A DNA stretch of 55,016 bases from Acidobacteriota bacterium (GCA_018268835.1 JAFDVU010000025.1:1-55016), one strand, 5' to 3'; shown: positions 8,551 through 18,106, counted from the first letter of the stretch. A program made the numbers and translations. The notes: generated from the letters alone by a model not told the origin.

Positions 8551-8865
8551 ATGGCATCTTTGCGCGACGAGTGGAAGCTTTCGAAGGGTGCGGCGGAGTT
8601 GAAGTTCAAACAGGAACACCCCCTGCCCAAGGACGTACACGTCAACCCGCCGACTCCGTACCCGATGAAGTTCAAGGAAGACCTGGGACCCACCCTGGAT
8701 CTCTTCGAGAAGGCCAAGACCCCGGCGGACAAGCTCAAGCACGCCAATAAGGCCAAGACCGTGATCAAGAGCTACCGCGAGGGTATCAAAAAAGAGAAAG
8801 AGATGAAGGGCGCCGGCGCGGTCCTGTTGCACAGCCTGGAAAAAATCGAAAAGGCGCTCGGGTAG
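8551..8865 (+). CDS. Small Lys-rich soluble protein of unknown function (copy 1)
   Basis: A 104-residue protein without signal peptide or membrane span. A strong AGGAGG (8541-8546) supports the ATG at 8551. It begins MASLRDEWK, has a Pro-rich middle (VNPPTPYPMKF), and then long Lys/Glu-rich amphipathic helices; the predicted charge is near balanced and slightly basic. It shares a weak pattern with the leftward gene at 9160-9504 (F-x-x-[DN]-L-G-x-x-L-[DE]-x-[FW]-E, then T-P-x-[DE]-x-K-x-A), suggesting distant paralogy. I do not recognise the family. Confidence 0.75.
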   Translation: MASLRDEWKLSKGAAELKFKQEHPLPKDVHVNPPTPYPMKFKEDLGPTLDLFEKAKTPADKLKHANKAKTVIKSYREGIKKEKEMKGAGAVLLHSLEKIEKALG

Positions 8866-9159
8866 GCGCGCATCTCGGTGAGTACGGGGAACCCCCGGCC
8901 TGCGCTACTCCGATTTTGACCCCTCGGACAGGGCCGGGCGCTTGCGGCGGGATGGTAGTGTGTTACCTCGATGTCTCGCTGTCCCCCGGCGCGGCGAGAA
9001 CGGCCAGGTGGCGCGATCCATCGTCTGGAGCTTCGCAACTGCTCGCCTCTTCGCCGTAATGCGCCAGACGCTAAAGCTCCGCTGCCTGCGGGCTCTTGCC
9101 TTCTTTACACCTCATCACGCAGGCCGGCTCGCGTGTTTGGTCGCCGATTAGTTGTCTTA

Positions 9160-9504
9160 TCAGGCCCACGCCTTGCGATCCGGCGTCTGTCCGAGGCCTA
9201 CAGCGGTACCGGCTCGGACGATTGGAATGTGGTGTTTGTTGATGAAATCCTTAATCTTCTGTGCGGCTTGCTTGTCAAGTGTTTTGTGGTTATAGACAAG
9301 GTTGAAATACTTATTGAAAATGACGTTGAGCTGATCTGATGCTGCCTTGATTTCCTTGGGTGTGGCCTTTTTCCCTGCGTATGGGTTGCACGCCTCCCAC
9401 CGTTCGAGCGCTTTTCCGAGATTTAGGTTGAAATTGATCTTGGCCGCCTTAATAGCGGCGTCATTTTGAGTTTTGACAGCTTTCCAGTCTGAGTGCAAGC
9501 TCAT
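9160..9504 (-). CDS. Small Lys-rich soluble protein of unknown function (copy 2)
   Basis: A 114-residue protein, leftward from ATG 9504, no signal peptide or membrane span. It starts MSLHSDWK, like MASLRDEWK of the gene at 8551, and carries FNLNLGKALERWEAC, then TPKEIKAA and helical Asn/Lys-rich sequence. The DNA is clearly poorer in GC than its surroundings (about half by eye), with many AAT/AAA codons, which suggests later acquisition or relaxed composition. No good Shine-Dalgarno is visible. The real C-terminus (GLGQTPDRKAWA) looks unstructured. Function unknown. Confidence 0.6.
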   Translation of the reverse strand: MSLHSDWKAVKTQNDAAIKAAKINFNLNLGKALERWEACNPYAGKKATPKEIKAASDQLNVIFNKYFNLVYNHKTLDKQAAQKIKDFINKHHIPIVRAGTAVGLGQTPDRKAWA

Positions 9505-9829
9505 GCGCGCGAATCTATCATGCGCGAGTTGCCAGCGTCAAGGTAAAGCAGCCTAGGTCGGTGACTGGGCTTGCCGGCAAACGTTACGCGTCCGGTCCTG
9601 ACGCGGTGGGCATTCTGCCGATGGTTCCAGTTTCCGCCGGTGGCGACTCGACGAGATCCCCCGGCCCCCCCAACTTGGATGCGGAACGTAAGGTTACGGA
9701 AGGTCACCGCTTGTAACGTCGAACGTAGTCCTTCCAATAGGTACGTTGCGAAAGTACCCGCGGCTCAGGCGCGCGACAACGGCGGAACGCCCCCTCGCCG
9801 GACCCCGTAACTACGCTACAATCCCACGC
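9505..9829. other. 325-bp intergenic stretch between divergent genes
   Basis: It lies between the start of the leftward small gene (9504) and the start of the VPS10-like gene (9830), so it should hold both promoters. Short AACGT/TTACG-type motifs recur around 9690-9760 without forming a clear palindrome. Only the -10-like TACAAT just before 9830 is convincing. No gene or RNA is recognisable. Confidence 0.5.
9817..9822 (+). promoter_or_regulatory. -10 box placed for a leaderless VPS10-like mRNA
   Basis: TACAAT ends 7 nt before the ATG at 9830, and no Shine-Dalgarno is present. A start of transcription 6-7 nt after the box would fall at or next to the A of the start codon, giving a leaderless transcript. 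Confidence 0.5.
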
Positions 9830-12800
9830 ATGAGGAAACTCGCGCTTGTTCTTGGACTCGCTCTGTGTGTGTTCGCGCAGGACGAGCCGCCCGCTGCTCC
9901 CGGCGGCGGCCGCGGTGGGCGTGGAGGGCGCGGCGGCGCCAACGCCGAGCCGATTAACGAATCCACCTTCTCTTCGCTGCGTGCGCGGCAGATCGGCCCC
10001 GCCTTCATCTCCGGGCGCGTCTCGCAAATCGCCGTGTTCCCGGACAACAGCAACCACTACCTGGTCGCCGAAGCCAGCGGCGGGCTCTGGCTCACCTACA
10101 ACAACGGGACCACGTGGCAGCCGGTCTTCGATAACTACGGCTCCTACTCGATCGGCTGGGTCACCATCGATCCCAAGAACCCGTCGATCGTATGGGTCGG
10201 CACGGGCGAGAACAACAATCAGCGATCGGTGTCCTACGGCGACGGCGTCTACAAGTCCAACGACGGCGGGCGCACGTTCCGCAACGTCGGCCTCAAGCTC
10301 ACCGAGCACATCGCTCGCATCGTCATCGATCCGCGCGATTCGAACGTGGTCTACGTCGCCGCGCCGGGTCCGCTGTGGAAAGGCGGCGGCGAGCGCGGAC
10401 TCTACAAGACCACCGACGGCGGCAAGACCTGGTCGGAATCCCTGATTAAGGTGGGCGAGTACACCGGATGCAGCGACGTCATCATGGACCCGCGCAATCC
10501 CGACATCCTGCTCGCCGCCACGCATCAGCGGCAGCGCCGCTACTTCGGCATCATTCACGGCGGGCCGGAGTCCGGCCTGTGGCGCTCCACCGACGCGGGC
10601 AAGACCTGGACGGCGGTGCGCGGCGGCTTCCCCACCGGCGAACTCGGGCGCATCGGCCTCAATTTCGCGCCCTCGAATCCGAGCATCATCTATGCGCAGG
10701 TGGAAGGGCCGGAGGGCCGCGGCGGCCTCTACCGCTCGCTGGATAACGGCATCGTCTGGGAAAAACGCAATTCCTACGATCAGCAGGGCCAGTATTACTC
10801 CAAGGTGCAGGTGGACCCCGCCGACTCCGACCGCGTCTATATCCACGGCGTGAACATCATGGTGAGCGACGATGGCGGGCGCACCCTGGCCTCGCTGCCC
10901 ACGCGCAACAAGCACGTGGACAATCACGATATCTGGGTCGATCCGAAGAACAACGATCACTACCTGGTGGGCTGCGACGGCGGCCTCTACGAATCCTTCG
11001 ACCGCGCCGCCACGTGGAACTTCAAGGCCAACCTGCCCACCGCGCAGTTGTACGATATCGCCGTCAGCGAGGATGCGCCGTGGTATTCCGTCTACGGCGG
11101 CACCCAGGACAACAACTCCTTCGGCTGCCCGGCGCGCACCCGTTTCACCAGCCTCACCAACGGCGATTGCTTCGTCACCATGGGCGGCGACGGTTTCTAC
11201 TCCCGCGTGGATCCCAAGGACCCGAACACCGTCTACGCGGAGATGCAGAATGGCGGGCTGGTGCGCTTCGACCGGCGCACCGGCGAGCGCGTCTCCATTC
11301 AGCCGGGGCCAAAGAAGGGCGACCCGGCGGCGCGCTGGAACTGGGATGCGCCGTTCATCGTCAGCCCGCATCTGAACACCCGCCTGTATTTTGGTTCGCA
11401 GAAACTCTATCGCTCCGACGATCGCGGCGATACCTGGCGCGAGGTCTCGGGCGACCTCACCCGCCAGCTCGACCGCAACAAACTGCCGCTGATGGGCAAG
11501 ATCTGGCCCATCGACGCGATTCAGAAAAACGTCTCCACCGCGCTCTACAACAACATCAGCGCGATCACGGAATCGCCCAAGGTGGAAGGCCTGATCTACG
11601 TGGGCACCGACGATGGGCTCGTACAGGTGACCGAGGACGGCGGCAAGAACTGGCGCAAGATCGATAAGCCCGCGGGCGTGCCCGAGGATGCCTACGTGCA
11701 GCGTATCCTGGCCTCCCAGCACGACCCGAACGTGGTCTACGTGGCTTACGAGAATCACCAGAACGGCGACTTCAAGCCCTACCTCATCAAGAGCGGCGAC
11801 CGCGGCAAGACCTGGGTCAACATCAGCGGTAACCTGCCCGAGCGCGGCGGCGTGTACGCCATCGCGGAGGATCACGTGGATCCCAAGCTGCTGTTCGCGG
11901 GCACGGAGTTCGCCCTGTACTTCACCAAACTCGGCGGCGAGAAGTGGATCAAGCTGAACGTCGGCGTTCCCACCATCATGGTGCGCGACCTGGCGATCCA
12001 GAAGACTATGGACGATCTCGTGATCGGCACCTTCGGGCGCAGTATCTACGTGCTGGACGATTACAGCCCCCTGCGCAACGCCACCAACGAACTGATGACG
12101 CGCGACAGCTACCTGTTCCCCGTGAAGCCGGCGCTCAGCTACATTCCGCAGAATCGCGGCGGCGACCTCGGCACCAGTTACTTCGCGGCGCCGAATCCGC
12201 CGGTGGGAGCGCAGATCACGTTCAACCTGAAGGAGGCCATCGCCACGAAGCGCGCCGAGCGCCAGCGCAAGGAGCGGGAGGCAGTGGCGCGCGGCGAGAC
12301 GCCGCCCTATCCCACGCCCGAGCAACTGCGCGCCGAAGCTGAGGAAGAGCCGCCGGCCATCGTGATTTCGATCGCCGACGCCGCCGGCAAGATCGTGCGG
12401 CGGATCGATGCACCGGCCACGCGCGGCATTCATCGCATCACCTGGGACCTCCGCGCGCAGGGCGCCAATGCACCCGCGGCCATGGCTGCCGGCGGCGGCG
12501 GACGCGGCGGGCGCGGCGGCGCGGGTGGAGGCGCGGGTGGCGCGGGTGGACGCGGCGCGGCGCCTATCGAACCGGAGATGGAGGAGTTCGTCGCCCGCTT
12601 CAGCAGCGGTCCGCTGGTGCTGCCCGGCAAGTACACCGTCACGCTGGCCAGGCGGGTGGATGGCGTCGTCACGCCGCTGCCCGGTGCCCAGACGGTGGAA
12701 GTCACCGCCGAACCCTTCGCCACGCGCGAGGACCGCATCGCCATGAGCGAATTCCAGGACAAGCTCATCCGGCTGCAGCGAACCGTGACCGCGACCACCT

Positions 12801-13204
12801 CCACCGCGGCCGAAGCCGGCACGCGCCTGGCCGCGATCCGCCGCGCGATCGATGCCACCCCGTCCCTCCCCGCCAAGGCGCGGGAGGACTGCCTGCGCCT
12901 CGAAAAACAACTCGCCGACATCAACCTCGCGCTGAACGGCGATCGCGTGTGGCGCTCGTTCAACGAAGGCTCGCCGGCGTCGATCTCCGAACACGCGCAG
13001 GCGGCCGCCTCGCCCACGCGCGGCACCACCGGCCTTCCAACAAAGACCGCGCTCGAACAATACCAGATCGCGAGCGATGCGCTGGCGCTGGAGATTCCCA
13101 AGCTGCGCAAGCTGGTGGACGTGGACATCAAGGCGCTCGAAAAACAACTCGACGCCGCCGGCGCCCCTTACACGCCGGGACGCTTGCCCGACTGGAAAAA
13201 GTAA
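9830..13204 (+). CDS. Large exported VPS10/BNR-repeat beta-propeller protein
   Basis: A 1124-residue exported protein. The chosen ATG gives a clean signal peptide (MRKLALVLGLALCVFAQ); the frame stays open upstream to a TTG at 9746 but that extension is not signal-like. A Gly/Arg-rich linker follows (about 22-35). Residues about 45-760 contain repeated sortilin/VPS10 and BNR-type motifs such as GLYKTTDGGKTW, GLWRSTDAGKTW, KSGDRGKTW and LYRSDDRGDTW, which build one or two beta-propellers. A second Gly/Arg/Ala-rich stretch (about residues 886-908) precedes a beta-sandwich-like and helical C-terminus. Family members are annotated as glycosyl-hydrolase-like, but no catalytic residues can be named. 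Extracellular or periplasmic. Confidence 0.85.
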   Translation: MRKLALVLGLALCVFAQDEPPAAPGGGRGGRGGRGGANAEPINESTFSSLRARQIGPAFISGRVSQIAVFPDNSNHYLVAEASGGLWLTYNNGTTWQPVFDNYGSYSIGWVTIDPKNPSIVWVGTGENNNQRSVSYGDGVYKSNDGGRTFRNVGLKLTEHIARIVIDPRDSNVVYVAAPGPLWKGGGERGLYKTTDGGKTWSESLIKVGEYTGCSDVIMDPRNPDILLAATHQRQRRYFGIIHGGPESGLWRSTDAGKTWTAVRGGFPTGELGRIGLNFAPSNPSIIYAQVEGPEGRGGLYRSLDNGIVWEKRNSYDQQGQYYSKVQVDPADSDRVYIHGVNIMVSDDGGRTLASLPTRNKHVDNHDIWVDPKNNDHYLVGCDGGLYESFDRAATWNFKANLPTAQLYDIAVSEDAPWYSVYGGTQDNNSFGCPARTRFTSLTNGDCFVTMGGDGFYSRVDPKDPNTVYAEMQNGGLVRFDRRTGERVSIQPGPKKGDPAARWNWDAPFIVSPHLNTRLYFGSQKLYRSDDRGDTWREVSGDLTRQLDRNKLPLMGKIWPIDAIQKNVSTALYNNISAITESPKVEGLIYVGTDDGLVQVTEDGGKNWRKIDKPAGVPEDAYVQRILASQHDPNVVYVAYENHQNGDFKPYLIKSGDRGKTWVNISGNLPERGGVYAIAEDHVDPKLLFAGTEFALYFTKLGGEKWIKLNVGVPTIMVRDLAIQKTMDDLVIGTFGRSIYVLDDYSPLRNATNELMTRDSYLFPVKPALSYIPQNRGGDLGTSYFAAPNPPVGAQITFNLKEAIATKRAERQRKEREAVARGETPPYPTPEQLRAEAEEEPPAIVISIADAAGKIVRRIDAPATRGIHRITWDLRAQGANAPAAMAAGGGGRGGRGGAGGGAGGAGGRGAAPIEPEMEEFVARFSSGPLVLPGKYTVTLARRVDGVVTPLPGAQTVEVTAEPFATREDRIAMSEFQDKLIRLQRTVTATTSTAAEAGTRLAAIRRAIDATPSLPAKAREDCLRLEKQLADINLALNGDRVWRSFNEGSPASISEHAQAAASPTRGTTGLPTKTALEQYQIASDALALEIPKLRKLVDVDIKALEKQLDAAGAPYTPGRLPDWKK

Positions 13205-13244
13205 CGAGGAGCGGGCCGCCGCGCCCGCCCTCTCTCACACGCCG

Positions 13245-14669
13245 ATGCGCGCTCTGCTACTGCTGCTCCCGACCACGCTCTGCCTGGCTCAGCCTCCGGC
13301 CATCAACCAGGAGGGCGTCTTCAACGCGGCCAGCCGCATCCCGCCCTCGCTGCCCGGTGGAGGACTCGCCCCGGGCGCGCGCTTCGTCATCCGCGGCCTG
13401 CGTTTCGAGGCCGGCTCGAAGGTGCGGATCGCGGGCCAGGACGTCCGCCTGCTCTCCGTCTCGCCCACTGAGATTCTCGCCCTGATGCCCCCGGCGCCGT
13501 CCGCCGGCTACGCCGAAGTCACCGTCTCCAACTCCGACGGCGTCTCCCGCCCGTTCCGCGTGCGCATCGTCCCCGCCGCGTTCGGCTTCTTCAGCGCCAA
13601 CGGGAAAAGCTGGGGACCGGCGAAAATGGAGCGGCCCTACCTGCTCACCGGCACAGGACTCGGCGGCGTGCGCAACCCCGAGGTCTTCGTCGCCGGCAAG
13701 CCCGCGCGCGTGCTGCGTGCCGGACCCAGGCCCGGCGCCCCCGGCATCGACGAAATCGAGTTCGCCATCCCCGATGGGACGCCCGCTGGCTGCTTCGTGC
13801 CCGTGCTCGCGCGCATCCCCGGGGGGCCGGTATCGAACACAGTCGCGGTCCCGGTGGGCGAGTGCAAGGAGACCGCCATCGACTCCAGCGTCTTTCTGCT
13901 GCTCACGCGCATGAGCAGCCACATCCGCACCTTCACCGAGCGCGGCATCGATTTCACGCAGGACTTCGCCGCCGCCGTTTTCGCCGAGCCGCCGGCCATC
14001 GCCGCTCTGCTCAATCCCTGGCGCCTGCGCCCCCCGGTGGGCACCTGCACGGCCTACACCGGACCGTTCTATCCGAGCGTGGACGAGTCCACCCTACCCG
14101 GGTTCTTTGCCGATTCCGTCGGCGATGCCGGCCACGCCGCCGGACACGTCGTGCTGCGCGGCGCGCGCGCCACGGTGGACCTGCCCCAGCCCTCGCCCGG
14201 CCTCTACCACGACGTGATCGGCGCGGACAAATCCATCTACCGCGCCGAACGGCCGCTCGTTCTCTCGCCCGGCGATTTCACCCTCTCCTGGAACTCCGGC
14301 ACGGTACACCTCGCCATGCCTTCGCTGTTTTCGTGGACCAACGCATCGCGCATCGCCACCGTGACCCGCTCCGAGGGGCTGACCGTGGAGTGGAAGTCGC
14401 GCGAGCCCATGATGGGCATCCTGGTGGTGAACGTCGATGCCGACTCCGCTTCCATGGGCGCCTGCTTCTGCCTCGCCACCGGGAGCCGCTTCCACGTTCC
14501 TCCCGAGAGCCTCGCCAACGTGCCGCCCGGATCCCGCGAACCCGGGCTTCCGCTCAGCCTCGTGGTACTGGCGCCGCTTCCCGAACTCCAGCACCTGGTC
14601 GCCGCGAGCGGCCAAAACGTGCTCGCGCTGGTCACCACGCTGCGCGCCGAATCCGTGGATTTCCAGTAG
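13245..14669 (+). CDS. Exported protein with Ig/IPT-like domains (TIGR03437-related)
   Basis: A 474-residue protein starting at the ATG 13245, which opens a signal peptide (MRALLLLLPTTLCLAQ); the frame upstream overlaps the previous gene and is not signal-like. Residues about 20-115 and 125-205 look like two Ig-like IPT/TIGR03437-type domains (VFNAASRIPPSLPGGGLAPG, FVIRGLRFEAGSKVRIAGQ, FAIPDGTPAGCFVPV). The remainder (about 206-474) is unassigned beta-rich sequence with six or so cysteines. It follows the VPS10-like gene by 40 nt on the same strand, so the two probably form an operon for surface or secreted proteins. Function unknown. Confidence 0.75.
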   Translation: MRALLLLLPTTLCLAQPPAINQEGVFNAASRIPPSLPGGGLAPGARFVIRGLRFEAGSKVRIAGQDVRLLSVSPTEILALMPPAPSAGYAEVTVSNSDGVSRPFRVRIVPAAFGFFSANGKSWGPAKMERPYLLTGTGLGGVRNPEVFVAGKPARVLRAGPRPGAPGIDEIEFAIPDGTPAGCFVPVLARIPGGPVSNTVAVPVGECKETAIDSSVFLLLTRMSSHIRTFTERGIDFTQDFAAAVFAEPPAIAALLNPWRLRPPVGTCTAYTGPFYPSVDESTLPGFFADSVGDAGHAAGHVVLRGARATVDLPQPSPGLYHDVIGADKSIYRAERPLVLSPGDFTLSWNSGTVHLAMPSLFSWTNASRIATVTRSEGLTVEWKSREPMMGILVVNVDADSASMGACFCLATGSRFHVPPESLANVPPGSREPGLPLSLVVLAPLPELQHLVAASGQNVLALVTTLRAESVDFQ

Positions 14670-14683
14670 CCGCGCCGCCTGCC

Positions 14684-17566
14684 TTACTTCACCGCGACCG
14701 TGAGGCCGGCCGGACTCGTGTAGCTGCCCAGCGTGATCGCCACCGGCTGATTGCCCGGAGGCGTTCCCGGCGGGATCACCACGTTGACCTGCAGCAAGCC
14801 CGCCGTGAATCCCGGCGCCGCGCCGCCGTACTTGATCTCGGCCTGCCTGCCGCCGATGGTCGCGCTCAACGGGAGCACCGGTTTCGGGAACGCCGATACG
14901 GCGAGCAACCCGTCCGTTCCCGGCGGCGAAGTCTGCCCCTCCCCGGTGCCGAAGAGCACGATCACGCTTCCGCCCGCGGCCGGATTCGATGCCGAGTTGT
15001 AGCTGCCGTCCTGGTTCAGAATCGCGCCCTGTCCCTTCCCCGAGAAGTCCGCGCTGAAGAGCGCCGGCACCGCGTCCGCCACTTTCACCGTGACCGCGGT
15101 GGATTGCTGCCCCTGGTAGATCGCCACCATCTGCGACGAACTCTTTCCCGCCACTTCGTAAGGCACGATGCCGCTCACCTGTTTGGCCGAGGCGTAGACG
15201 ATCGGCGCCGCCACGCCGTCGAACAGCAACTGCGTTTGCGCGACCGTGGTGGCCAGTTTCGTGCCGCTCGCATCCAGCGCGGCGCCTGCCAGCGGCCCCG
15301 GTCCGATGCCGCTTCCGTACGCCACGAAGATCATGCCCGGCGATACCGTGCCCACGGCGTTGCTCGCCGCGTTCGTCACCGCGCTCAGCGTCGGACCCGT
15401 CGGCGGAGGCGGCGCCGCCGGAGGTGCGAAGTGCGCCAGGAACGCATCGCCCTTCACACGCCCGATCCCGCTGCTCCCGCCGTAGGTGCGCTGCGCCGCG
15501 TTGGACGTCACCGGGAACCCGCTGCTCAACGTCGTCCCGGCGATCCACACGTCGCCCGATGCGCTCACCGCCACGCCCTGCGCGCTGTCGTCGTTGGGTC
15601 CTCCCAGCAGCGTCGAATACAGGAGCTTCTTGCCGTCCGCGCTGAACTGCGCCACGAACGCGTCGCCCAGCGCATCGCCGTTGTTGTTCTGCCCGCCCTT
15701 CCCGGCCATCGTCTTCTGCGCGGCGTCGGAGGTCACCGGGAAGTCGCTGGACGCGCTCTGGCCCGCGACCCAGATCGTTCCGTCGGCGGCCAGCGCGAGG
15801 GCGAACCCGCCGTCATCGTCCGTGCCGCCCAGGAAAGTGGCGAATACCAACGATCCGCCGCTGGGGTCGAGTTTCGCCAGGTAGGCGTCGCCCAGCGCCC
15901 GCTCAGCGAAATCGTTGTTGTTCGGACCGGTGAACCGGGTCTGGTACGCGCCCATGGTCACCGGCAGGTTGGCCGACGTGGTGGTCCCGGTGACATACGC
16001 CGCGCCGCTGGCGTCCACCGCCAGCCCCGTGATCGAATCGTCGCCGGAGCCGCCCAGGTACGTGGAGTAGATCAGGCTGCTCGCGTCCGGGCTCAGCTTG
16101 GTGATGAAACCGTCGCCGAGATTGAAGAACGGGTTGTTGATTTCCGATCCGCCGAACCTGCGCTGCAACGCGCCCGCGGTGGTGGGGAAGTTGGAGGAAA
16201 TCGTCGCGCCCGCGACGTAGACGTTCCCCGCCGCATCCACCGCGACCGCCATCGGCGTGTCGTCCAGCAGCCCGCCCAGGTACGTGACCCACACCCACTG
16301 GGTACCCGCCGGATTGAGCTTCGCCACGTACCCGTCGCCCGCGGTGTAAAAGGGCGCGCCGAAATCGGTGATGGGCTGCCCGCCCACCCCGCCGATGCGC
16401 GGTTGCACCACCCCCGCGGTCACCGGCAGGTTGAAGGATTGCGTCGCGCCGGTGATGTACGCCGCGCCCGTGGAATCTACCGCGATCCCGGTGCCGATCT
16501 CGTCCTGGTTGCCGCCGAAGTAGGTCGCGTACAGAATCTTGTCGAGGTTGGGGCCGAGTTTGGCCACGAAAGCGTCGCCCAGGTTGACCACCGTATTGCC
16601 GCCCGCGCCGGCGTACACGGTCTGCGGCGCCGAAGCCGTCACCGGAAAATCGCGCGAGTTGGTGTAGCCCGTCACGTAGGCGTTGCCCGACGCGTCCAGC
16701 GCGATGGCGCTGCCCACATCGTCGCCGCTGCCGCCGAGATACGTCAGGGCCTGCAGCACGCCCGCGGAACTGTACCGGGCCACGAAGGCGTCGCCCGTCA
16801 TGAGGTGCGCGGTCTGCCCGCCGTAGGCGGACTGCGCGGCCGTGCGCGAAACCGGCAGGTTGCTGGTCGTGGTGTACCCCACCACGTAGAGGTTGCCCGA
16901 GCTATCCAGCGCCGTGCCGCGAATGGCTTCGTTGTTGGATCCGCCCAGAAAGCTGGAGTACACCAGCGCGGGGTCGATCACCAGTTCGCGCGTCCGGTCC
17001 CACCGGGCCAGATCGAAGGCCACCTCGCCGCGGCGAATGCGGAAGCCGCCGGCCACCGTATCGGCGCCCTGGTAAATGCGCGGCTTGCGCCATAGGATGC
17101 CGCCCGTGTCCAGATCGCCCCCCGCGTTCACGCGCGGACGCGCGCCGGTCACCCGCAGGCGGATGCGCGCCGGGTCGGCGCCGGGCGCCACCACGAAGTC
17201 GAACTCCAGCGCTCCGCTGTCGCCGTGAAACACCAGGTCGATGCCGGGATACACATCCCGGTAGCGCACCCGCGAGTAGCTCTCCAGCCCGCTGCGCCAC
17301 TCCTCGCGAGGGCCTACGAAGTAGCTGGTGCGGCCCGCGGCCGGAGCCTCGCCCGCCGGCGCCGCGCGGCGCGCGCCCGCCAGTCGCAGATGCACGTCCC
17401 CGTACGCGATGCCGTCATCGTCCAACGTCACGTGGAGGCCTGCGGCCTGCGTGCGAAATCGTCCGGCGGATTCGCGGTCGAAGCGTACCCCTGGAACCGC
17501 CGCGGCCTGGAGCATGCCGGCTGCCAGCAGCCCCCATCCCAGTAACCCTCTGGTAAGAGACATCAT
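14684..17566 (-). CDS. Exported SBBP seven-repeat propeller with C-terminal TIGR03437 domain
   Basis: A 960-residue exported protein with signal peptide (about 1-23). Residues about 30-200 form a conserved N-terminal region (TSYFVGPREEW, VYPGIDLVFHGD). From about 205 to 720 I count seven SBBP repeats, each with a variant of YxTYLGGSxDD, AVDxxGNxYVxGxT and a GDAFVAKL segment, compatible with one seven-bladed propeller. A Pro linker (PPAAPPPPTGP) leads to a TIGR03437 domain (about 730-960: [44 protein letters not shown]). The gene converges on the previous one with 14 bp between stops. GGAGGG abuts the start; the second ATG (17563) gives better spacing. Confidence 0.88.
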   Translation of the reverse strand: MMSLTRGLLGWGLLAAGMLQAAAVPGVRFDRESAGRFRTQAAGLHVTLDDDGIAYGDVHLRLAGARRAAPAGEAPAAGRTSYFVGPREEWRSGLESYSRVRYRDVYPGIDLVFHGDSGALEFDFVVAPGADPARIRLRVTGARPRVNAGGDLDTGGILWRKPRIYQGADTVAGGFRIRRGEVAFDLARWDRTRELVIDPALVYSSFLGGSNNEAIRGTALDSSGNLYVVGYTTTSNLPVSRTAAQSAYGGQTAHLMTGDAFVARYSSAGVLQALTYLGGSGDDVGSAIALDASGNAYVTGYTNSRDFPVTASAPQTVYAGAGGNTVVNLGDAFVAKLGPNLDKILYATYFGGNQDEIGTGIAVDSTGAAYITGATQSFNLPVTAGVVQPRIGGVGGQPITDFGAPFYTAGDGYVAKLNPAGTQWVWVTYLGGLLDDTPMAVAVDAAGNVYVAGATISSNFPTTAGALQRRFGGSEINNPFFNLGDGFITKLSPDASSLIYSTYLGGSGDDSITGLAVDASGAAYVTGTTTSANLPVTMGAYQTRFTGPNNNDFAERALGDAYLAKLDPSGGSLVFATFLGGTDDDGGFALALAADGTIWVAGQSASSDFPVTSDAAQKTMAGKGGQNNNGDALGDAFVAQFSADGKKLLYSTLLGGPNDDSAQGVAVSASGDVWIAGTTLSSGFPVTSNAAQRTYGGSSGIGRVKGDAFLAHFAPPAAPPPPTGPTLSAVTNAASNAVGTVSPGMIFVAYGSGIGPGPLAGAALDASGTKLATTVAQTQLLFDGVAAPIVYASAKQVSGIVPYEVAGKSSSQMVAIYQGQQSTAVTVKVADAVPALFSADFSGKGQGAILNQDGSYNSASNPAAGGSVIVLFGTGEGQTSPPGTDGLLAVSAFPKPVLPLSATIGGRQAEIKYGGAAPGFTAGLLQVNVVIPPGTPPGNQPVAITLGSYTSPAGLTVAVK

Positions 17567-17671
17567 CCCTCCGTGATGCTTTTTGGCAAGATATCACGGA
17601 CCGGATGAGGAATTGTGGCGCACGCGGGACCCAGGTACTACGTGCGCCACGCTTGCCGGGCATGGCGGCCT

Positions 17672-17881
17672 TTACTTCTTCGCGGCCGGCTTCGGGGTGG
17701 AGTTGCTGGCGGTGGTGGCGCCCTTCTTCACCGCCTTGCGGTGGTGCTTCTTCGTGGCCGTGGTGCTCTTGCTGGTGGCCGCGGGTTTGTTGGTGGTGGC
17801 GCTCTTGGCGCCCGTGGACGGCGGCTGGGCGGCGAAAGCGGTGGCAACCGCGAAGGCGATGGTAAGCAAAGTCGTTTTCAT
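17672..17881 (-). CDS. Small exported basic Ala/Thr/Lys-rich protein (Asr-like, copy 1)
   Basis: A 69-residue preprotein starting at ATG 17881, preceded by AAGGAG at good spacing. A signal peptide (MKTTLLTIAFAVATAFA) is followed by a low-complexity mature part rich in Thr, Ala, Lys and His (TTNKPAATSKSTTATKKHHRK, then KPAAKK). Composition and size resemble periplasmic acid-shock proteins of the Asr type, but low complexity makes homology uncertain. The gene at 18107 is a clear paralog, including its 5' leader. The 14-residue N-terminal extension possible in this frame is rejected because it would bury the signal peptide. Confidence 0.72.
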   Translation of the reverse strand: MKTTLLTIAFAVATAFAAQPPSTGAKSATTNKPAATSKSTTATKKHHRKAVKKGATTASNSTPKPAAKK

Positions 17882-18016
17882 TTTCTCTTCTCCTTGCGGG
17901 CTTCTCTTTCGCCCGCTCACAATCTCATCTTGCGGCCGGGGCCCGAAAAACCATATCGCCTGCGCAGGCTAATCCGCCGTGCGAATTGGGCGGTACGGCG
18001 GTTAAGCTTTGTTAGG
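17882..18016 (-). promoter_or_regulatory. Duplicated leader/promoter region of basic-protein gene, copy 1
   Basis: The 135 nt upstream of the gene align over most of their length with the region upstream of the paralog (18290-18420). Shared blocks, in transcript direction, are CCTAA near the far end, TTAA followed by CCGCC, an AATTCG core, AGCCTGC-AGGC hairpin (17959-17970), a TG-rich block, and just before the Shine-Dalgarno a GCGGGC-9 nt-GCCCGC hairpin. Conservation of both stems with different loops suggests a structured leader. Confidence 0.5.
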
Positions 18017-18106
18017 GAAAACTTCGGCCATCGGCACAAAAAAGCCCCGCCGTGCCGGGTCGCCGGCAGGCGGGGCAATGGAGGACAAGGTTGGAGGGTG
18101 TACCCG

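Noticed and set aside
8866..9159. Possible IS-end remnant (ATTTTGACCCCT-like sequence near 8910)
   Set aside because: No transposase fragment, no matching inverted end and no target duplication found in this 294-bp gap.
9704..13147. 1147-codon leftward open frame antisense to the VPS10-like gene
   Set aside because: Arg/Val/His-rich translation with no domain, starts and stops unrelated to RBS; the sense frame has signal peptide and repeated propeller motifs. Long antisense frames are expected from the strong GC-ending codon bias.
13862..17095. 1077-codon rightward frame spanning two genes
   Set aside because: It crosses from one sense gene into the antisense of another; the translation is Arg-rich and has no domain.
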